Shown in pieces: positions 1 to 12,480 of a stretch of DNA of 64,000 nt. The first letter of the stretch is position 1. Every line of letters begins with the position of its first letter. Source of the stretch: Przewalskia tangutica (lineage: Eukaryota; Streptophyta; Magnoliopsida; Solanales; Solanaceae); contig CM056733.1 in assembly GCA_029844215.1 (NCBI GenBank), forward strand, positions 65,625,794 to 65,689,793, in the 5' to 3' direction. A model generated the notes under the pieces. The model worked only from the letters and a program-made list of their open reading frames with translations. It had not been told where the DNA came from and did not search any database. The translations under genes were made by a program, and so were the position numbers.

Positions 1-688
1 ACAACAGGGTAAAATCGGACTAGATTGGATCGAATTTTCAGAAAATAAGGATCGAAGACCGGATCGAATTTATCGGTCCGGTCTGAACAAGGTCGGTCCT
101 GACCGAATTTTGACTGCACAACAGGGTAAAACCGGACCGAGAACCGAATTTTCAAAAAATTAGGACCGAAAATCAGATCGAATTTATCGGTCCGGTATGA
201 GCAGGGTCGGTCCTGATCGAATTTTGACTGCACAACAGGGTAAAACTGGATCGAGGACCGAATTTTCAAAAAAATACGATCGAAAACCGGATCGATAAAT
301 TCGATCCGGTCTGAACAGGGTCGGTCCGGATAGAATGTTGTGCAGCCTTAATCTTTGCACTTGGGGCCACCTGCCTTTATCTCAAGTTACCACTATTGAA
401 CACCTAAAGTAGGTAAATATGGGCATATTAAACACTTTTTTCGACTTTTTTGTTTTGATGTGTTCTTTTGGGATTGGTCTAATCTCCACCTCATCCGCGG
501 ACTTACTTCACGAATTTTAATTTGTAGTTTTGGTCGACTGTTCAGGTTGATCATTATCATTAAGTAATCATTTTCAAACTTATTGGAATATAATGATTAA
601 AATTGTATTTTCAAAACACAATCAATTCGGTCCTTCAATTCTGGAAATTCGGTCCTCGGTCCGGTCCGAGGATTTTGTGCAGCCCTAA
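1..688. mobile_element. hAT-like non-autonomous element end with ~115-bp subterminal tandem repeats
   Basis: Positions 1-350 hold about three copies of a 114-117 bp unit, each built from gcacaacagggtaaaa followed by interleaved CCGGTCC/GGACCGA words. A last GGTCC-rich block at 630-688 ends in tgtgcagccctaa. Dense short subterminal repeats ending in (t)agggctgca are typical of hAT-superfamily elements. The same repeats occur in reverse at 41890-42128. The left end is outside the window, so no TSD can be read. The 360-630 stretch between the blocks is AT-rich with no gene visible. Confidence 0.6.
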
Positions 689-852
689 TCAGAGGCGGAT
701 TGAGTAAAAGCATGGTGGTGCAAGAATTTTTAATTTTTTTTATACAAAACGATGTCGTTTTATTGTAAATAGTTGTGTTTTGAGTTTACACAAAACGACG
801 TCGTTGGGGTCTCATTTTAATACTCTCAATAGTTTCATGACTTTGTATGGCC

Positions 853-1780
853 CTGTGCTTGGGTACTTGAAGAAGTGGGGAGTGATAGTTCTTTTGAAAG
901 ATATGGTGAGGCTATAACTATGTTAGATTTGCTTCAATCTTTTGACTTTGTGTTCATGTTGTATTTAATGGTTGAGGTTTTAGAGATCACCCAAGATTTG
1001 AATACATCTCTGCAAAAATGTGATCAAGATATCTTGAATGCACTAGAACTTCTCACTACTGCCAAGAGACGACTTCAAAAGTTGAGGGATGATGGTTGGT
1101 AAGAATTTTTGTCCAAGGTTATGGAAGTTTGTTATAAGCATGAATTTGATGTGCCGGATATAAATGCACCATATGTCCAAGGAAAGAAATCTAGACGACA
1201 ATCGAATCTTTCAAATATTCGTTATTATAAGCGTGATTGTTTGTTTAGTATTTAGATTTGCAAATACAGGAGTCTCCTAGGTTTGATGTGCAGAACACCG
1301 AGCTTTTACATTGTGTTGCATGTTTGAGTCCGTTAAAATCATTTGCAGCATTTGACAGATCTAGATTGTTGAGGATGGTGGAATTATATCCAGATGATTT
1401 TGTGAACTTTTCTGAAGTGATTATGCGCAACCAGATACAAAATTATATTGAAGATGTTCGAACTAACCCATTATTTTCTGAGTTGAGAGGACTTCCAGAT
1501 CTTTGTAAACTTCTTGTGCAAACACGTAAAAGTGAAACATATCTTGTGGTGTATTTGCTTCTGAAGTTAGCTTTGATTTTGCCCGTAGCAACTGCAAGTG
1601 TTGAACGAGTTTTTTCAGCTATAAAGTATGTGAAACGGGAACTATGTAATAAGATGGACGATCAATGGTTAAATGACTGACTTGTAACTTTTATAGAAAG
1701 AAATGTACTAAAGACTATTAGCGATGATATTATTACGGAATATTTTCAACAAATGAACTCTAGACGATTTTCTTTGTAAA
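853..1780 (+). pseudogene. Decayed hAT transposase (ZMYM1-like, C-terminal half)
   Basis: The reading frames match the C-terminal half of plant hAT transposases annotated as zinc finger MYM-type protein 1-like. A helical stretch containing LLQSFDFVFMLYLMVEVLE and KRRLQKLRDDGW (875-1100) is followed by the hAT dimerisation domain, with ATASVERVFSAIKYVK at about 1591-1640. In-frame stops sit at 1100 (after DGW), near 1253 and at 1678, and the C-terminal tail continues after the last stop to about 1779. The N-terminal BED/TTF finger and catalytic Asp region are missing. A cagaggcgg motif near 691 could be an eroded terminus. The protein would cut and paste its own element; this copy cannot be functional. 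Confidence 0.85.
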
Positions 1781-2562
1781 TGTAAGAATATTTATTATTT
1801 GCATGACTTTCTTTATATATTGTTTTAATACAACTAATCTGCTTGTTTGCTACATTGGTCTCTTGATAACATTCGTAATTTCATTTTTTTTGCTTCGTAC
1901 ATTGCCTCGCAATTTATTTTTTTCTATGCAAAAAATTATTAATTAGTATATTTGCATCACCAGATTTTATTGTCTGAATCTATGTGTACAATATATATTT
2001 AATTCTCTTATGTATAGTATACAATATTAAGAATATGAAAGGAGTTTCAAAGCATTTACCAATCATGAACTCATCCACCAAAATGTCTGCTCAATTATCT
2101 CATTCATTGTTGTATAATTTATCATTAATTAATAGAAAGATTAAATTTTTGATATAAAAATTACCATAAATAGTGTTTAAATGAAGGGTAAAATGGCCGG
2201 TCAATATTTGATGGGCAAATTATTCTTTCAAATTTCAATAAGGAGCTTTCCACTTTTAGAATATATAGATATATGTACATAGATAGTTACGTTAAAATAC
2301 TACATCTCTCATATCTAAACAATTTAACTTGTTTCCTTTTTGTGCTGATCTAACTTCAATATATATAAATATTTCTAGTTAGAAAAAAAAGATACTATAT
2401 AATAGTCTTTGTGATAAAACAAAATAAATCATGCTCATATTAACAAAAAAAAAATTATGAACTTTGAAATATTATTTCAATAGTAATTAATGCGTAATTA
2501 GAGTTACGATGTTACATTCTTTTCCCCTTGAAATTATTCGTTCTCGAATGAGAGTAGTAATT
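1781..2562. other. AT-rich sequence, no gene seen
   Basis: AT-rich stretch between the two hAT relics with no convincing coding sequence, RNA gene or repeat structure. It may hold the eroded 3' end of the preceding hAT element, but I cannot place that terminus. Confidence 0.5.
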
Positions 2563-2794
2563 ACGCTTGGCCAGTGGGCCGGGATGACCCGGTCCCGACC
2601 CAGTCACGCCCCGACACCGCTCCGGTCCCGCCCCGACCCCGAAATAAAAAATATATATAAAATAACGGTTTCGGGACTCGAATCGGGACGGTACATGGTC
2701 TTATCCCGCTAGGCCTGGCCCAGCCTCGCTAAGACCCGACCAGTCGCGGTCCCATCCCGGTCCCGTCCGTCCCCCTCCCCTTTGCACAAAATAG

Positions 2795-2967
2795 TTGTTG
2801 CATCAACGACCATTTTATATTTTGGTCGTTGTGCAACGACCATTTTATATTTTGGTCGTTGTGCAAAGGCCATTTTTGGCTCCCCCCTCCCCCAACCCCT
2901 TAATATTTATTTTTAACTCATAAGTTATTATATTTACACTTTAATCCAATTTTCACAACTATAAATA
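2795..2967 (+). promoter_or_regulatory. hAT element promoter: duplicated hairpin and TATA box
   Basis: Two direct copies of a ~33-bp unit (2813-2873) each form a stem of aacgacca and tggtcgtt around an AT-rich loop. About 90 bp later ctataaata (2959-2967) looks like a TATA box, followed by a CT-rich stretch typical of a plant transcription start, ~310 bp before the transposase ATG. The derivative at 36633-37288 keeps this region in reverse. The promoter role is inferred. Confidence 0.5.
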
Positions 2968-3277
2968 CCTCATTTTCTCTTCATCTTTCTCACAAATCTT
3001 CCTACAATCTCTCTAATCTCTCAATCTATCTTCTACAAATCTACATTGTCTACTAAATATTTAATTTTATTTATTTATTTGGAAGTGAAGTTCGGAACTA
3101 GCTTGAGGATCTTCCATCGAGCAAAATTTCAATTTTCAACATCTCGATTACACGTCGATGTTACGTCGGCATTTGGTACATTCGTTCTTTCATTAAATTA
3201 TTATTGTATCTTTATTTTATTTAACGCACTTAATTTCATTATCTTTAAGTCTTTAACTATTTATTAGCATACTTAAA

Positions 3278-5570
3278 ATGAAAGGATTTAGAGATATATT
3301 TAAGGGTAAGGGTCAGACTTCTGCTAGTAAGGGTAACAAATGACAGAGGTAGTTCTTCTAGTATTCCTAGTCCTACTCCTAGACATGATGATTTTATTGA
3401 AACTGCACAAGACTTTAATTTAGAAGATGCTCTAGATGATGACACACCCACTAATGTAGATGAAACACCCACTAGCGGACCTCCAACTGGAACGCATCCT
3501 ATTCCCCTTAGTATGAGACGAGGTCCAGCAAAACGACCATTAAAATCATATGCATAGAATTTTTTTGATAGGGACGTACATAATCAAGTTGTTATATGTA
3601 AAATTTGTAAATGTGTTTATAGTTTTAAAACTGGAAAAGATTATGATGGAACGAGTGGTTTAATGAGAGACATAACACAAAAATACCCAGTTAGGTATTC
3701 CCAATACAGGGCTGGAAAATATGGTGCAAAAGTAAAAGCGCTCTCTCCATCGGGACAAGGTTCACATACTGTTCCAGATCTAGTACAGGGTCAAATTAAC
3801 CCTATGATGAGGGGAATTGATGGCCCTAAATATGATAAACATAAAGATAGAGAAGCATTATCAAAATTAGTTGTTGTGGAGGGTTTGCCTTTTTCATTTT
3901 CTTCATCTCCTGATTTTATTCATTATATTAAAGATATATATAATCCCGCTTTTAAAGGTTTTTCTAGATCAAATGTTAAGAGAGATATATTTAAATTTGC
4001 ACATGAATATCAATAGTATTTACGTTATTCATTATATCATTTTAATGGCAAAGTGACTCTCACTTCTGATATAAGTCGTAGTACTAATGACCATGATTAT
4101 TTAACGGTAACCTGTCATTGGATGATTATAAATGGTCTATGCAAAAACGTATTTTAGCGTATAGATATATAGATAGTAGGCACACTGGTGATTTTATTTT
4201 AGAAAATATTTATTTAGTTTGCGATTATTACGGAATAACTGATAAAATTATGAGCATTACATTAGATAATGCATCTTCTAATAATTCTGCTATTACAGTT
4301 TTAAAAGATACTTCAACTCCAACTTTTTCAAATAATTTTCATATAAAATGTGTGTATCATATTTATAACTTAGTTGTAAAGGATGACCTATTATTTTTTC
4401 AAGATATTCTTGAAAAAATATAATTTGATATACACTTTATTTTTAAAAATAATAAAATACAACGAAAAAAAGATTATAAAAAACGTGTCACGATTGCCAA
4501 CTACTCCCGAAGAAGTACTCACTAGGTGAAATTTTTTATATAACAACTACTTGTTGCTTATGATTATAAAAAACCTATAACTTTATTTTTAACGTCCATA
4601 ATCAAAATTCAACTGATATGATTGTAGATAACGATTGGGAAAAAAATTAAAGAACTTATTATATTTCTAGAAAAAAAAAATTCAAGCAACAAAAAAATTT
4701 TCCGCTATATAATATCCTACTATTTCAACTATGTTATTTTATATAGCAATAATATTTTTACTACTTAGAGAATATATGGAAAAATCAGCTTATAAGGCAG
4801 CTATTAAATAAATGTTTATGACAATAATGAAATATTTTATTCATATTTCCCCTATTTATATTATTGGGGTTGTATTAAATCCGACTATTAAAATAGACAG
4901 TTGTAAATCACTTATTAAAAATATATATGATTGTATAGAAGTACTACCACCTCAAACTCCCAAAAATTTAAATGTCCCACCACCTATTGAACAACCGAAA
5001 GAAGAAGTGTTGTCTAACATAGAAGACGAATGCAAAAAAATATATAATTATTACCAACAAGAAAGTGTTAACAACCAATCGGCTTCCATACCATCTTTTT
5101 CTTCTTCAACACAGCCTCTAAAAAGACATGTTGTTTCTGCGGCTAGTATTGAAAGCCTCAGAAATAGAATGTGTGGTGGTAACACTACTAACCAAATTAA
5201 CGAGTTTGATGTTTTTGTTTTGCAGAGTATTTTACCGTACCAAGCAGTTGTCAATGAAAAAGAAAATGAAGACTTGCTAAAATACTGGAGGGGGAATGAG
5301 AAGACATTTCCGACACTTTCAATGATGGCCCGAGATATTTTGAACATTCAAGCGTCATCAACGGCGTCTGAAAGTGTTTTTTCTGCCGGCAAATTTCAAA
5401 TAGAAGAGCACAGACACTCATTAGCCGGAGACAGCATTACTATTCATAGATTGCATACGAGCGAAGCGGAGAAGGTGCGGTCAACCGGAGATCAACGAAG
5501 AAGAAGACGAAAACTACAACGACATATTGAAGGAAGAAATTTTAAAATTTGGGATTTTGAAAGAAATTTT
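3278..5570 (+). pseudogene. Decayed Ac-like hAT transposase with BED finger remnant
   Basis: The ATG at 3278 opens MKGFRDIFKGKGQ, then a TGA at 3341 and frame changes. A BED-type finger follows (VICKICKCVYSF at ~3592-3630), but the His pair is lost: MRDITQKYP stands where RH...KHP is expected. The RNase-H-like core shows TSDISRSTNDHDYLTVTCHW near 4065 (first catalytic Asp, with Trp of DIW replaced by Ser), SITLDNASSNNSA near 4253, and HIKCVYHIYNLVVKD near 4340. The dimerisation domain (ARDILNIQASSTASESVFSA) is at ~5329-5390, and the acidic tail NEEEDENYNDILKEEI continues in another frame to ~5570. Stops at 3555 and 4014 and an AT-rich scrambled stretch at 4430-4810 confirm decay. The C-terminal half (from 4812) is still open for 312 codons, of which the last part is read in the wrong frame. 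Confidence 0.88.
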
Positions 5571-5755
5571 ACGGGTGCGCAAAACACACCTCGCGTGTAT
5601 TGTGTGATAGTATCAATTTTTCCAGAATGGAAGAAATATGAGCGAAATGTCAATTTAAGGAAAGCAGTAAATAATGTAGCAAATAAAAGCAGTTACAAAA
5701 TTAATGCACACAATTTTAAAACATTTAAAACAAATAAAGTCAAACAATAATAAAC

Positions 5756-7992
5756 CTAGGTTTGTTATGGTTAAGAACCTGATGTCCCCGGTAAAGTCGT
5801 CATGCTGTCGCGCCCAGTTTTTTACCGGATCATGGAACAGAATCCGCAACGTTGCTTTGGGTGATTCCTGTGTTAAACCACCATCTTTAAGGAGTCGCCA
5901 CCTAATTATTATAGTGAACTAAGACACTTTTAAATTGCATAAAAATGCTACAAATGATCTTCATTTAAAAGGTCTGCGAGAAAATATGAAATTCTGAGTA
6001 AGGGATATTTATTATCCTAAAGAGAATGGGTTATGCATCCTCTAAAATCCGCTAACATGCGGTTGTCCGGTCAAACTTAGGTTTAATACTACGCTAAGAA
6101 ATGCATGCTTTTAGAAATGTTAAGTAAAAGATGTTGCAAGTTTTTAATAACAAAAAGATGCATTTTTACAATATAAAAGAGTTGTAAGACTTATTTATAA
6201 AAATACATATATAGTTAAAAGTATGCATTTATATTCATTTGTAAAATACTTATGTTTTGGCAATTGAAAGTAAAGAGAAAACAATTTTGTTTATAATACC
6301 AAGAACGATTTTTTGTGAAAAAGTTATTTTTAGCAAATTAGATAAAAGTAAAACCTTATTTTTTATGATTAATCATGCAAATAAAAAGGTGATCAATTTG
6401 TTTTTGAAAATTTAAACATGCATGGCGAGCCTAAAAATAGACTAGTGTGGGTTTGGATTTACCTTTCTAATTTATTAATTCTAAGCCTACCTATTCTACA
6501 CATTTCAATAATCATATAAGTACAATAAATTAAATTACAACAACGTAAAATGAGCATATTTAAAGAATTAAAAGCAGTGATATCATCCCACCCTATTGAT
6601 TTGGAAAGCCCAAGACAGAATATGCAATGAATGTGGATGTGAGTCTTCGTTTGACAAAATCATGATAAGTCTCATAACGAGACTCTTTGTCGTTCCCGAT
6701 GCATTTCATGTAAATAAAAGAAAGAAAATAATTAATATTAAGAAGTACATGGAGTGCTAACAAAACGATATTTCTCAAGACAAACATGCATATATCCGGA
6801 TTAATCAATATATAGGCATAGCAAGTACTTTGAATAAATAAATACACAAGTAAACAAAACAGGTAGATGGCCAGTTCAGGAAGACATTTTTTATACAGAG
6901 ATGAACTAATATCCCTTTAAGATAACACTCTAAAAAGGGGTGCAAAAATCATTTGGATTAAGTAATATATTTTAACTCATAAGATTACTATCACATTTAA
7001 TCGGTTAAACAACTTGTTTTAAATCAGTTAGCAACTAAATGGTTCAATCTCCTGAAAAAATCATTTAACATATTGAATTTAATCTATTTTTATTTAAAAC
7101 TCCATTAAATCAAAAGACAGACACCATCAAAAATCACACTAAGCAATAACATGTGTCGTTTAATTCCATAATGTGACATCCTTGGGTCTTAACGTTCTCT
7201 TAACCAAACTTTAAAAATAATCAAACCAGCATACATATTACGGTGCATCAACCTTTCATATCATAGTAATGTATAAACAACACCATTAAATAGAAGCATA
7301 ATAGATAATGAACAAAATTAAATCTAACCTAATTAAAAATATACTAAACAGATATAACAATGCTAACGATAACACATAATCAATTCAGGAGGAAAAGCAT
7401 AAAATATGAAATCAAGATTGAGAAGAAATTAAATTTTACGGACCTTCTAGCGAACCGAGGCGGCGTTTCGAACCGTCGAATCCGCTTAGGAAGTTACTTT
7501 TAAAATTCTGATTTTTCAGTTTTTGAGTGCTGATTTTTCAAAAATGCTAATTTTTCCCGAAGCGGGACTGTCTCGGTTCTGACCCGATCCGGATAGATGA
7601 CCCGACCCGGATTAAAAAAATGTGCAGAAAACGTGAGTAACAAATTCTGATTTTCAGATTGCAAATTTGGGAACTTAAAGCAGTATTTTTCGGACTAAAT
7701 CCAAGAACAAAGAGATACATGCAAGATTGATAAACAAATTTTGGATTGCTTTTTGGACAGATTTTCAGTTTAGCTTTCGGATTTTCGGACCCTTTTTGGA
7801 CTCACGAATCGAACACCCTTTAAATGAAGAACAAAGAGAGTTTATCTCAAATCTAATACTTCAAAATACTCCCCCAAAATGAAGAACAAAAGGGTTATTT
7901 TATAGGTGGTTTTCCTCTAAAAACGTCCAACCAAAAACTCTCCAACGGATTCAAAAAAGGGGACAGCTAAATGTACCCCAGTTTTGCTGTCA
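5756..7992 (-). mobile_element. Remnant of a minus-strand LTR retrotransposon (LTR plus leader)
   Basis: Read on the minus strand, the block starts near 7992 with TGACAGCAAAACTGGGGTAC, has a TATA-like ctataaaataaccc near 7900, and runs through a long AT-rich region to ggtggcgactcc at ~5893-5904. That box is often found just downstream of the 5' LTR in plant Gypsy elements of the Tat/Ogre type. It then continues to a GGGGACATCAGG box near 5780. The start resembles the LTR-like fragment at 10644. No polyprotein is seen, so family assignment and exact ends are uncertain. Confidence 0.4.
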
Positions 7993-8539
7993 ACGTCAAT
8001 CACTTCCCCAAAAAGTTGGACGATTATAATGTGGGGCATCAAACTTTGGCATTTTGACATGTCATTTTTTGCCCATTTTAGGGAAAAGGAAAAGCAAACC
8101 CCCCTGCTTTTTGGGGTTGTGTGGATCTGTTCTTTTCTTTTCTTTAATATTTTTATTTATTTCTTTAATTTTAATATGTACATATAGGTACAATATTAGA
8201 CACAGGTGTTTTATTAGTTTAATCGATGTTAGCAGACTCAGCACTATTGTGTTTCTTCTCCTTTCCACATTACTATGCAATCAAATGCTAGTAAGACTGA
8301 TAGATCACGGTGTCAATCCAATTTATAGAGATCTACGAAATAAAGTTCACGGTGTCAATCCAATTTTTAAATTTTTTTTCTAGTAAAAAAATTTGAATTT
8401 GATCTCATCTTATATTTACTCATAATTATCTCATCTTATATTTACTTTTTCTTCACATTCTCAAAATTATCTCATATTCACATCACATTCTTAACAAAAT
8501 GGAATGGAATCATGAAAAAATCTATCCAAAATTTTCGAG
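7993..8539. other. AT-rich sequence, no gene seen
   Basis: No coding or RNA gene recognised. A 19-bp word (cacggtgtcaatccaattt) is directly repeated near 8308 and 8349. The stretch just before 8540 may be leader of the following MULE relic. Confidence 0.4.
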
Positions 8540-10141
8540 TTTGATCTCAATCAACCTCTTCATTCAAGTTATGTGGAAGATACTTTGAATGAGCCTGATT
8601 CAAATTATGACAATTTCAATTTGAACGAGCCTCTAAATTCGGTATAAAATAATGTCAACTATATAATTAAATAATTAATTCATTATGGTAATTATATTAA
8701 AATGTTCGTTAATTTATTTTTTTTATGCATTTTCAACAGCTCGGTCATACCATGAAAATATTGATTGTTCAAATGCTCAATCGTGCGATGAAATGTTGAT
8801 TATTCAAATAATTTCATTACTGAACATATTTTTTTCTCTATAAATTTTATTTTCACAGGAGGCCTTCATTTAAAAAGATAAAAATCTTTCTGAAGTTTTT
8901 TGTTTAAAAAATTAGTGTGTTAAGTTTAACTAGCATGTCATCATTTAACAACCTAGAAAATTGTTGAAGGGATTCCTTGGTGAAAAAACTTTGAAATGAG
9001 GTTTCCTTAGTAGTTGTCGTATAATCATTATTTATTTATTTCTATATATGTTTTGTGCAAAATTTTAGATTTTTGATACTCGCGAAGCGTTTGTTTTTTG
9101 GGCAAGAGCAATTGCTCAGAATAATGGGTTTGTTCTCGTGATACGAAGATCTGCTTAGCATTTATTATGACGAATGGGTAATGTAACATTGATGTGTGAA
9201 AGGGGTGAAAAATTTTAGCAACCGAAGAATCCAAAAGATATTGCTGAAGAGTTAAAACGAAAAGGGACAGGAACCAAAAAATGTGATTGCTCATTCAAAA
9301 TTCAGGGATTATATGAGACAAAACAATGTGGATGGGTGGTTAAGATAAAGTGTGGATTTCGCAATCACCCCAGGCCGATAGCTTACACGGACATCACTTG
9401 TGGGTCGTTAAAGTGCCGACGAGTACAATTTGTTGGCTGATATGACACAAAGTGGTGCGCTCCCAAAGAGTATATTAGTGGCGTTAAAGAAACACAATAG
9501 TAAAAATGTAACTTGTTTACGTCAAATATATAATGATATTCAAAAAAATCGACGCAATAACTGGGAAGGTAGAACTGAAATGCAACAATTGCTGATGTTA
9601 ATATAAGAAAACAATTATGTTGAACGTGATGTTGAAACGCAAGTTACCACAGAATTTTTTTGGGCACATCCAGAATCAATTCATTTGCTACACACATTTT
9701 CGTATGTGTTGATTTTTTATACCACTTATAAAACAAATGAATATGGATTCCCATTACTTGAGATTGTTGGGATCACAACGAAATTCACATTTTTTGTGGC
9801 TCGTGCGCTTATAGAGGTAGAGCGGGTGGATAATTTAATTTGGACATTGAAGATATTAAAATCATTAATTAGAAATACAGACACATCCATCCGTGTAATT
9901 GTCACTAACAATGATAAAGCTATAGAAACTGCCGTGAAGGTCATGTTCCCATCAGCAAAACATTTGTTGTGTCGGTGGCATATCTCAAGAAACGTCGAAG
10001 CAAAAATAAAGATTAATGTCAAGGATATTGATTTGCAAGGTTCGATATCTTATGTACAGAAAATGCCTCATTTAAAAAAATTAGAAGCTATTAACGCAAA
10101 TGTAGCAAATCATAGTCAAATAAATTTAGTTAGTGACTCGT
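8540..10141 (+). pseudogene. Decayed MULE transposase with FAR1-type zinc finger
   Basis: An acidic Asn-rich N-terminal fragment (DLNQPLHSSYVEDTLNEP, 8545-8645) is followed by a FAR1-like DNA-binding region: DTREAFVFWARAIAQNNGF at ~9075, then KCDCSFKIQGLYETKQCGW and KCGFRNHP at ~9280-9375. The MULE core follows: TEMQQLLML (~9580), FFWAHPESIHLLHTFSYV, TYKTNEYGFPLLEIVGI (~9724), VIVTNNDKAIETAV (~9895) and FPSAKHLLCRWHISRNVEAK (~9950). The first catalytic Asp (usually VD before TYKTN) is Tyr, and the second block reads TNND instead of TDRD, so two key residues are altered. Frameshifts and stops lie between 9155 and 9610. The 152-codon open stretch at 9685-10143 is the best preserved part. It resembles FAR1-related host genes, but the damage and setting point to a transposon relic. 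Confidence 0.85.
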
Positions 10142-10375
10142 GATGTATATTTATATATTTTTTATACGTTGAAATGTAAATTTATATTTTTTATTGAATA
10201 CAATAAATTTATTGCAATTTTACTTTATTTTGTTTTTTTATCTTTTTTATTTTTTAATTTAATGTTTAAAAAAAATTAATATGATTGTATAAAAAATATT
10301 ACTCTTTTTTTCTAATGTAGAATAAATGATAGAGTGTACGCAGAAAATTATTGGTTGCAAAATTGTCATGACATC
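10142..10375. other. AT-rich spacer
   Basis: Low-complexity A/T sequence after the MULE relic; nothing recognisable up to the retroposon target duplication. Confidence 0.4.
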
Positions 10376-10392
10376 AGAAAAGATGACCTGTG

Positions 10393-10570
10393 GTTAGGGG
10401 TGGCGATTAACAGAAAGCGAGTTCGGCGCAGCATCTTTGTGAGGATACTTTCGCGTGGCGCGACCATGTCTCCCAGTGGCGTGAATACCATGATTTACCT
10501 TCCTCCACCAATTTCTGTCGGATCGGAGGGGTGGGGGTCCTGTGGGTGAGGGATTTCGCCTTTGCTCCCA
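10393..10570 (-). mobile_element. 178-bp SINE-like retroposon with 17-bp target duplication
   Basis: A GC-rich 178-bp block in AT-rich DNA is flanked by perfect copies of agaaaagatgacctgtg (10376-10392 and 10571-10587). A 17-bp duplication is typical of LINE-mediated insertion, such as SINEs. No clear poly(A) tail or canonical box A/box B can be read, so the orientation is a guess. A 71-codon open frame across it is incidental. Confidence 0.6.
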
Positions 10571-10643
10571 AGAAAAGATGACCTGTGTCCCTTCTTTGAA
10601 ATCTCATTTTCTTGTCCCATCACAAAAAATGAGTGATGGAGTT

Positions 10644-11315
10644 TGACATCAAAACCGGGGTACATTTAACATGCCCTTCAAAAAATATAATAAACCAAAT
10701 GTCTTTCAATTCAGATTTAGGGGATAAGGGTGTGGGTTGTGTCAGGGGATGATATGGGCGATGTGATGAGGCGAGGGTAGGTCGAGGGAGACATTGAAGA
10801 GACAGGGGGGAGAGCCGCGGAGGCAGAAGTTTAGGTTTTTCTTTTGTTTTTGTGGTGTTTATGTTAAGAGGGTTATCGTAAAGGGGTTAAAGGAGAATGG
10901 CGATGGGCCTCAGGTTTGTTGGGCCTGGGGGTTGGTTCGGTTGGGCTTCGAGTTGGTGGTCCGAATTTTAAAAGGGGAGAATGTTTTTGGGCTTTTATTT
11001 TTATGGTATTGGGTAGAATGTTTTGGGTTGTGATAAAAAATGTAAAGAGAAGTTTATTAATAAAGTAAAAATGCTTAGAAAAAATGTAATTTATATAAAA
11101 ATAAAAAGAAGATATGAGTATAATATTTGCGGAATGCTTAATTCTTAATTAAATTAAAAAGTGATGCCATTTTGTGAAAATAAAATATAAAATATTAGGT
11201 AAAAAATATAATTATTATATAAAAATGCAAAAGATGATGCCAAGAGTGTGATATCAAAAATATTTAAATTTGCAACAAATAATCGGAAAAGATGAGACAA
11301 AATTGGGTGTCAACA
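10644..11315 (+). mobile_element. LTR-like fragment, possible solo LTR
   Basis: The block begins TGACATCAAAACCGGGGTAC and ends ttgggtgtcaaca, giving TG...CA limits and ~672 bp. The start resembles the minus-strand end of the remnant at 5756-7992, suggesting one family. No 5-bp TSD is evident (gagtt versus aggtg). The G-rich 5' part (10730-11000) has no stable coding match. Confidence 0.4.
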
Positions 11316-12475
11316 AGGTGGTGCTGATTTTCTCACCCTCTACTTCTCTTGCTCGGGTAATGACTTTTGTTTTCAACTGTTGTTGGTCGTTGTCGCTTTT
11401 AGGAATCTAGAAACCCTTTTGTCTTGGTCGTTGAGGCGTCTGCATCTGAGCGAGTCTCAGTCGTACATCTAACTAACGCATTTGGCTAAGATATCTTAGT
11501 AGCCGATAAAGTTTTTATAGTCGAGGGTTAGGAGTAAATTCGACTCCATAATAGCTCGGATGTCACTGAATTTCGATTAAATACTTAAATTCTTTTTGAG
11601 TGTTAACATTATATTTTTAAATTATTATTTCCTTCTTTTAGGTTTTTTCCCTTAAATTAATTTTCTAAATTAATGAAGTAATAATTAAAAAATTAATTTA
11701 GGAAAAAGAGCTAAGCACCTTCCAAGCTATCAACATCTTGGTAAGTTTTATCTCCTTCTAAATAAATTTATTGTTTTTCCCTTAATTAGGAAAAATTATC
11801 TTTTTTGGATGAGTATTTCTAATACTAACCATTTACATATACAACGCGAGAATTATCATAAATAGTTTTCTTCTCAATCTTCAAATAATAATAATAATGC
11901 GTGTTTTATTTTCTTGAATGAATAATTTTAATTTACTTTCTATTTTCTCGGATCTCTATATATATGTTTCTTTGTTGAAAAGATAAATCGTACCTATTGA
12001 GCATCAAATATATAACAATTTAAAGCATTTTTTTTAAAGTAATTACAAATGTCCAAATATATCACTGAACAATTAAAGGGTCTAAATTCTAAATATATTT
12101 AAACTTTTTTAGTTGTTCAGAGATGTATCTTAAAACAAATATATTAAATATGTCTATGAATGAACCGATAAATTAACGATATATATATATCATTTTTAGC
12201 CATTTTCCGTTTTTAAAAAGCCCACGGAATAGCCTAGTAATTAATTGGGGCAGAAACTCAAACTCACTTGACATAGTCTTGATTTTGATTGAGCAGTGTT
12301 CCTGTCTTTTACTGTTTTTCATACAATTTATTACTCACTTTTCTGTGTATGACAAACTTGCTTTTATTGGTCCAACACTACTTCGAATTGTCCATTCAAC
12401 CAGATTCCATCCTTCAATCCATCTATATATGCAAAAATTCTTGCATGTATTTATAGCCTATATTTTAAATAGTCC
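11316..12475. other. Intergenic AT-rich sequence, no gene seen
   Basis: No coding sequence recognised. An imperfect inverted AT-rich structure (ttaaattaattttctaaatt and neighbours) lies at 11655-11705. The stretch is the left flank of the Copia nest. Confidence 0.4.
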
Positions 12476-12480
12476 AACAT

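Larger units (their letters stand above)
2563..5755 (+). mobile_element. Ac-like hAT transposon relic (5' end present, 3' terminus lost)
   Basis: The left end (tacgcttggccagtgggcc) matches the terminal inverted repeat (TIR) of the intact 656-bp element at 36633-37288. The first ~430 bp (GC-rich subterminal region, hairpin repeats, AT-rich leader with TATA box) aligns with the reverse complement of that element's right half. A decayed transposase follows (3278-5570). No matching 3' TIR is visible before an LTR-element remnant begins near 5756, so the 3' end looks truncated. The 8 bp before the start are gtagtaat, but the partner duplication cannot be found. Confidence 0.75.

Noticed and set aside
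1..350. Left-edge repeats as a centromeric or telomeric satellite
   Set aside because: Only three units, and the same unit appears at 41890 ending in a hAT-like terminus, so a transposon end is the better explanation.
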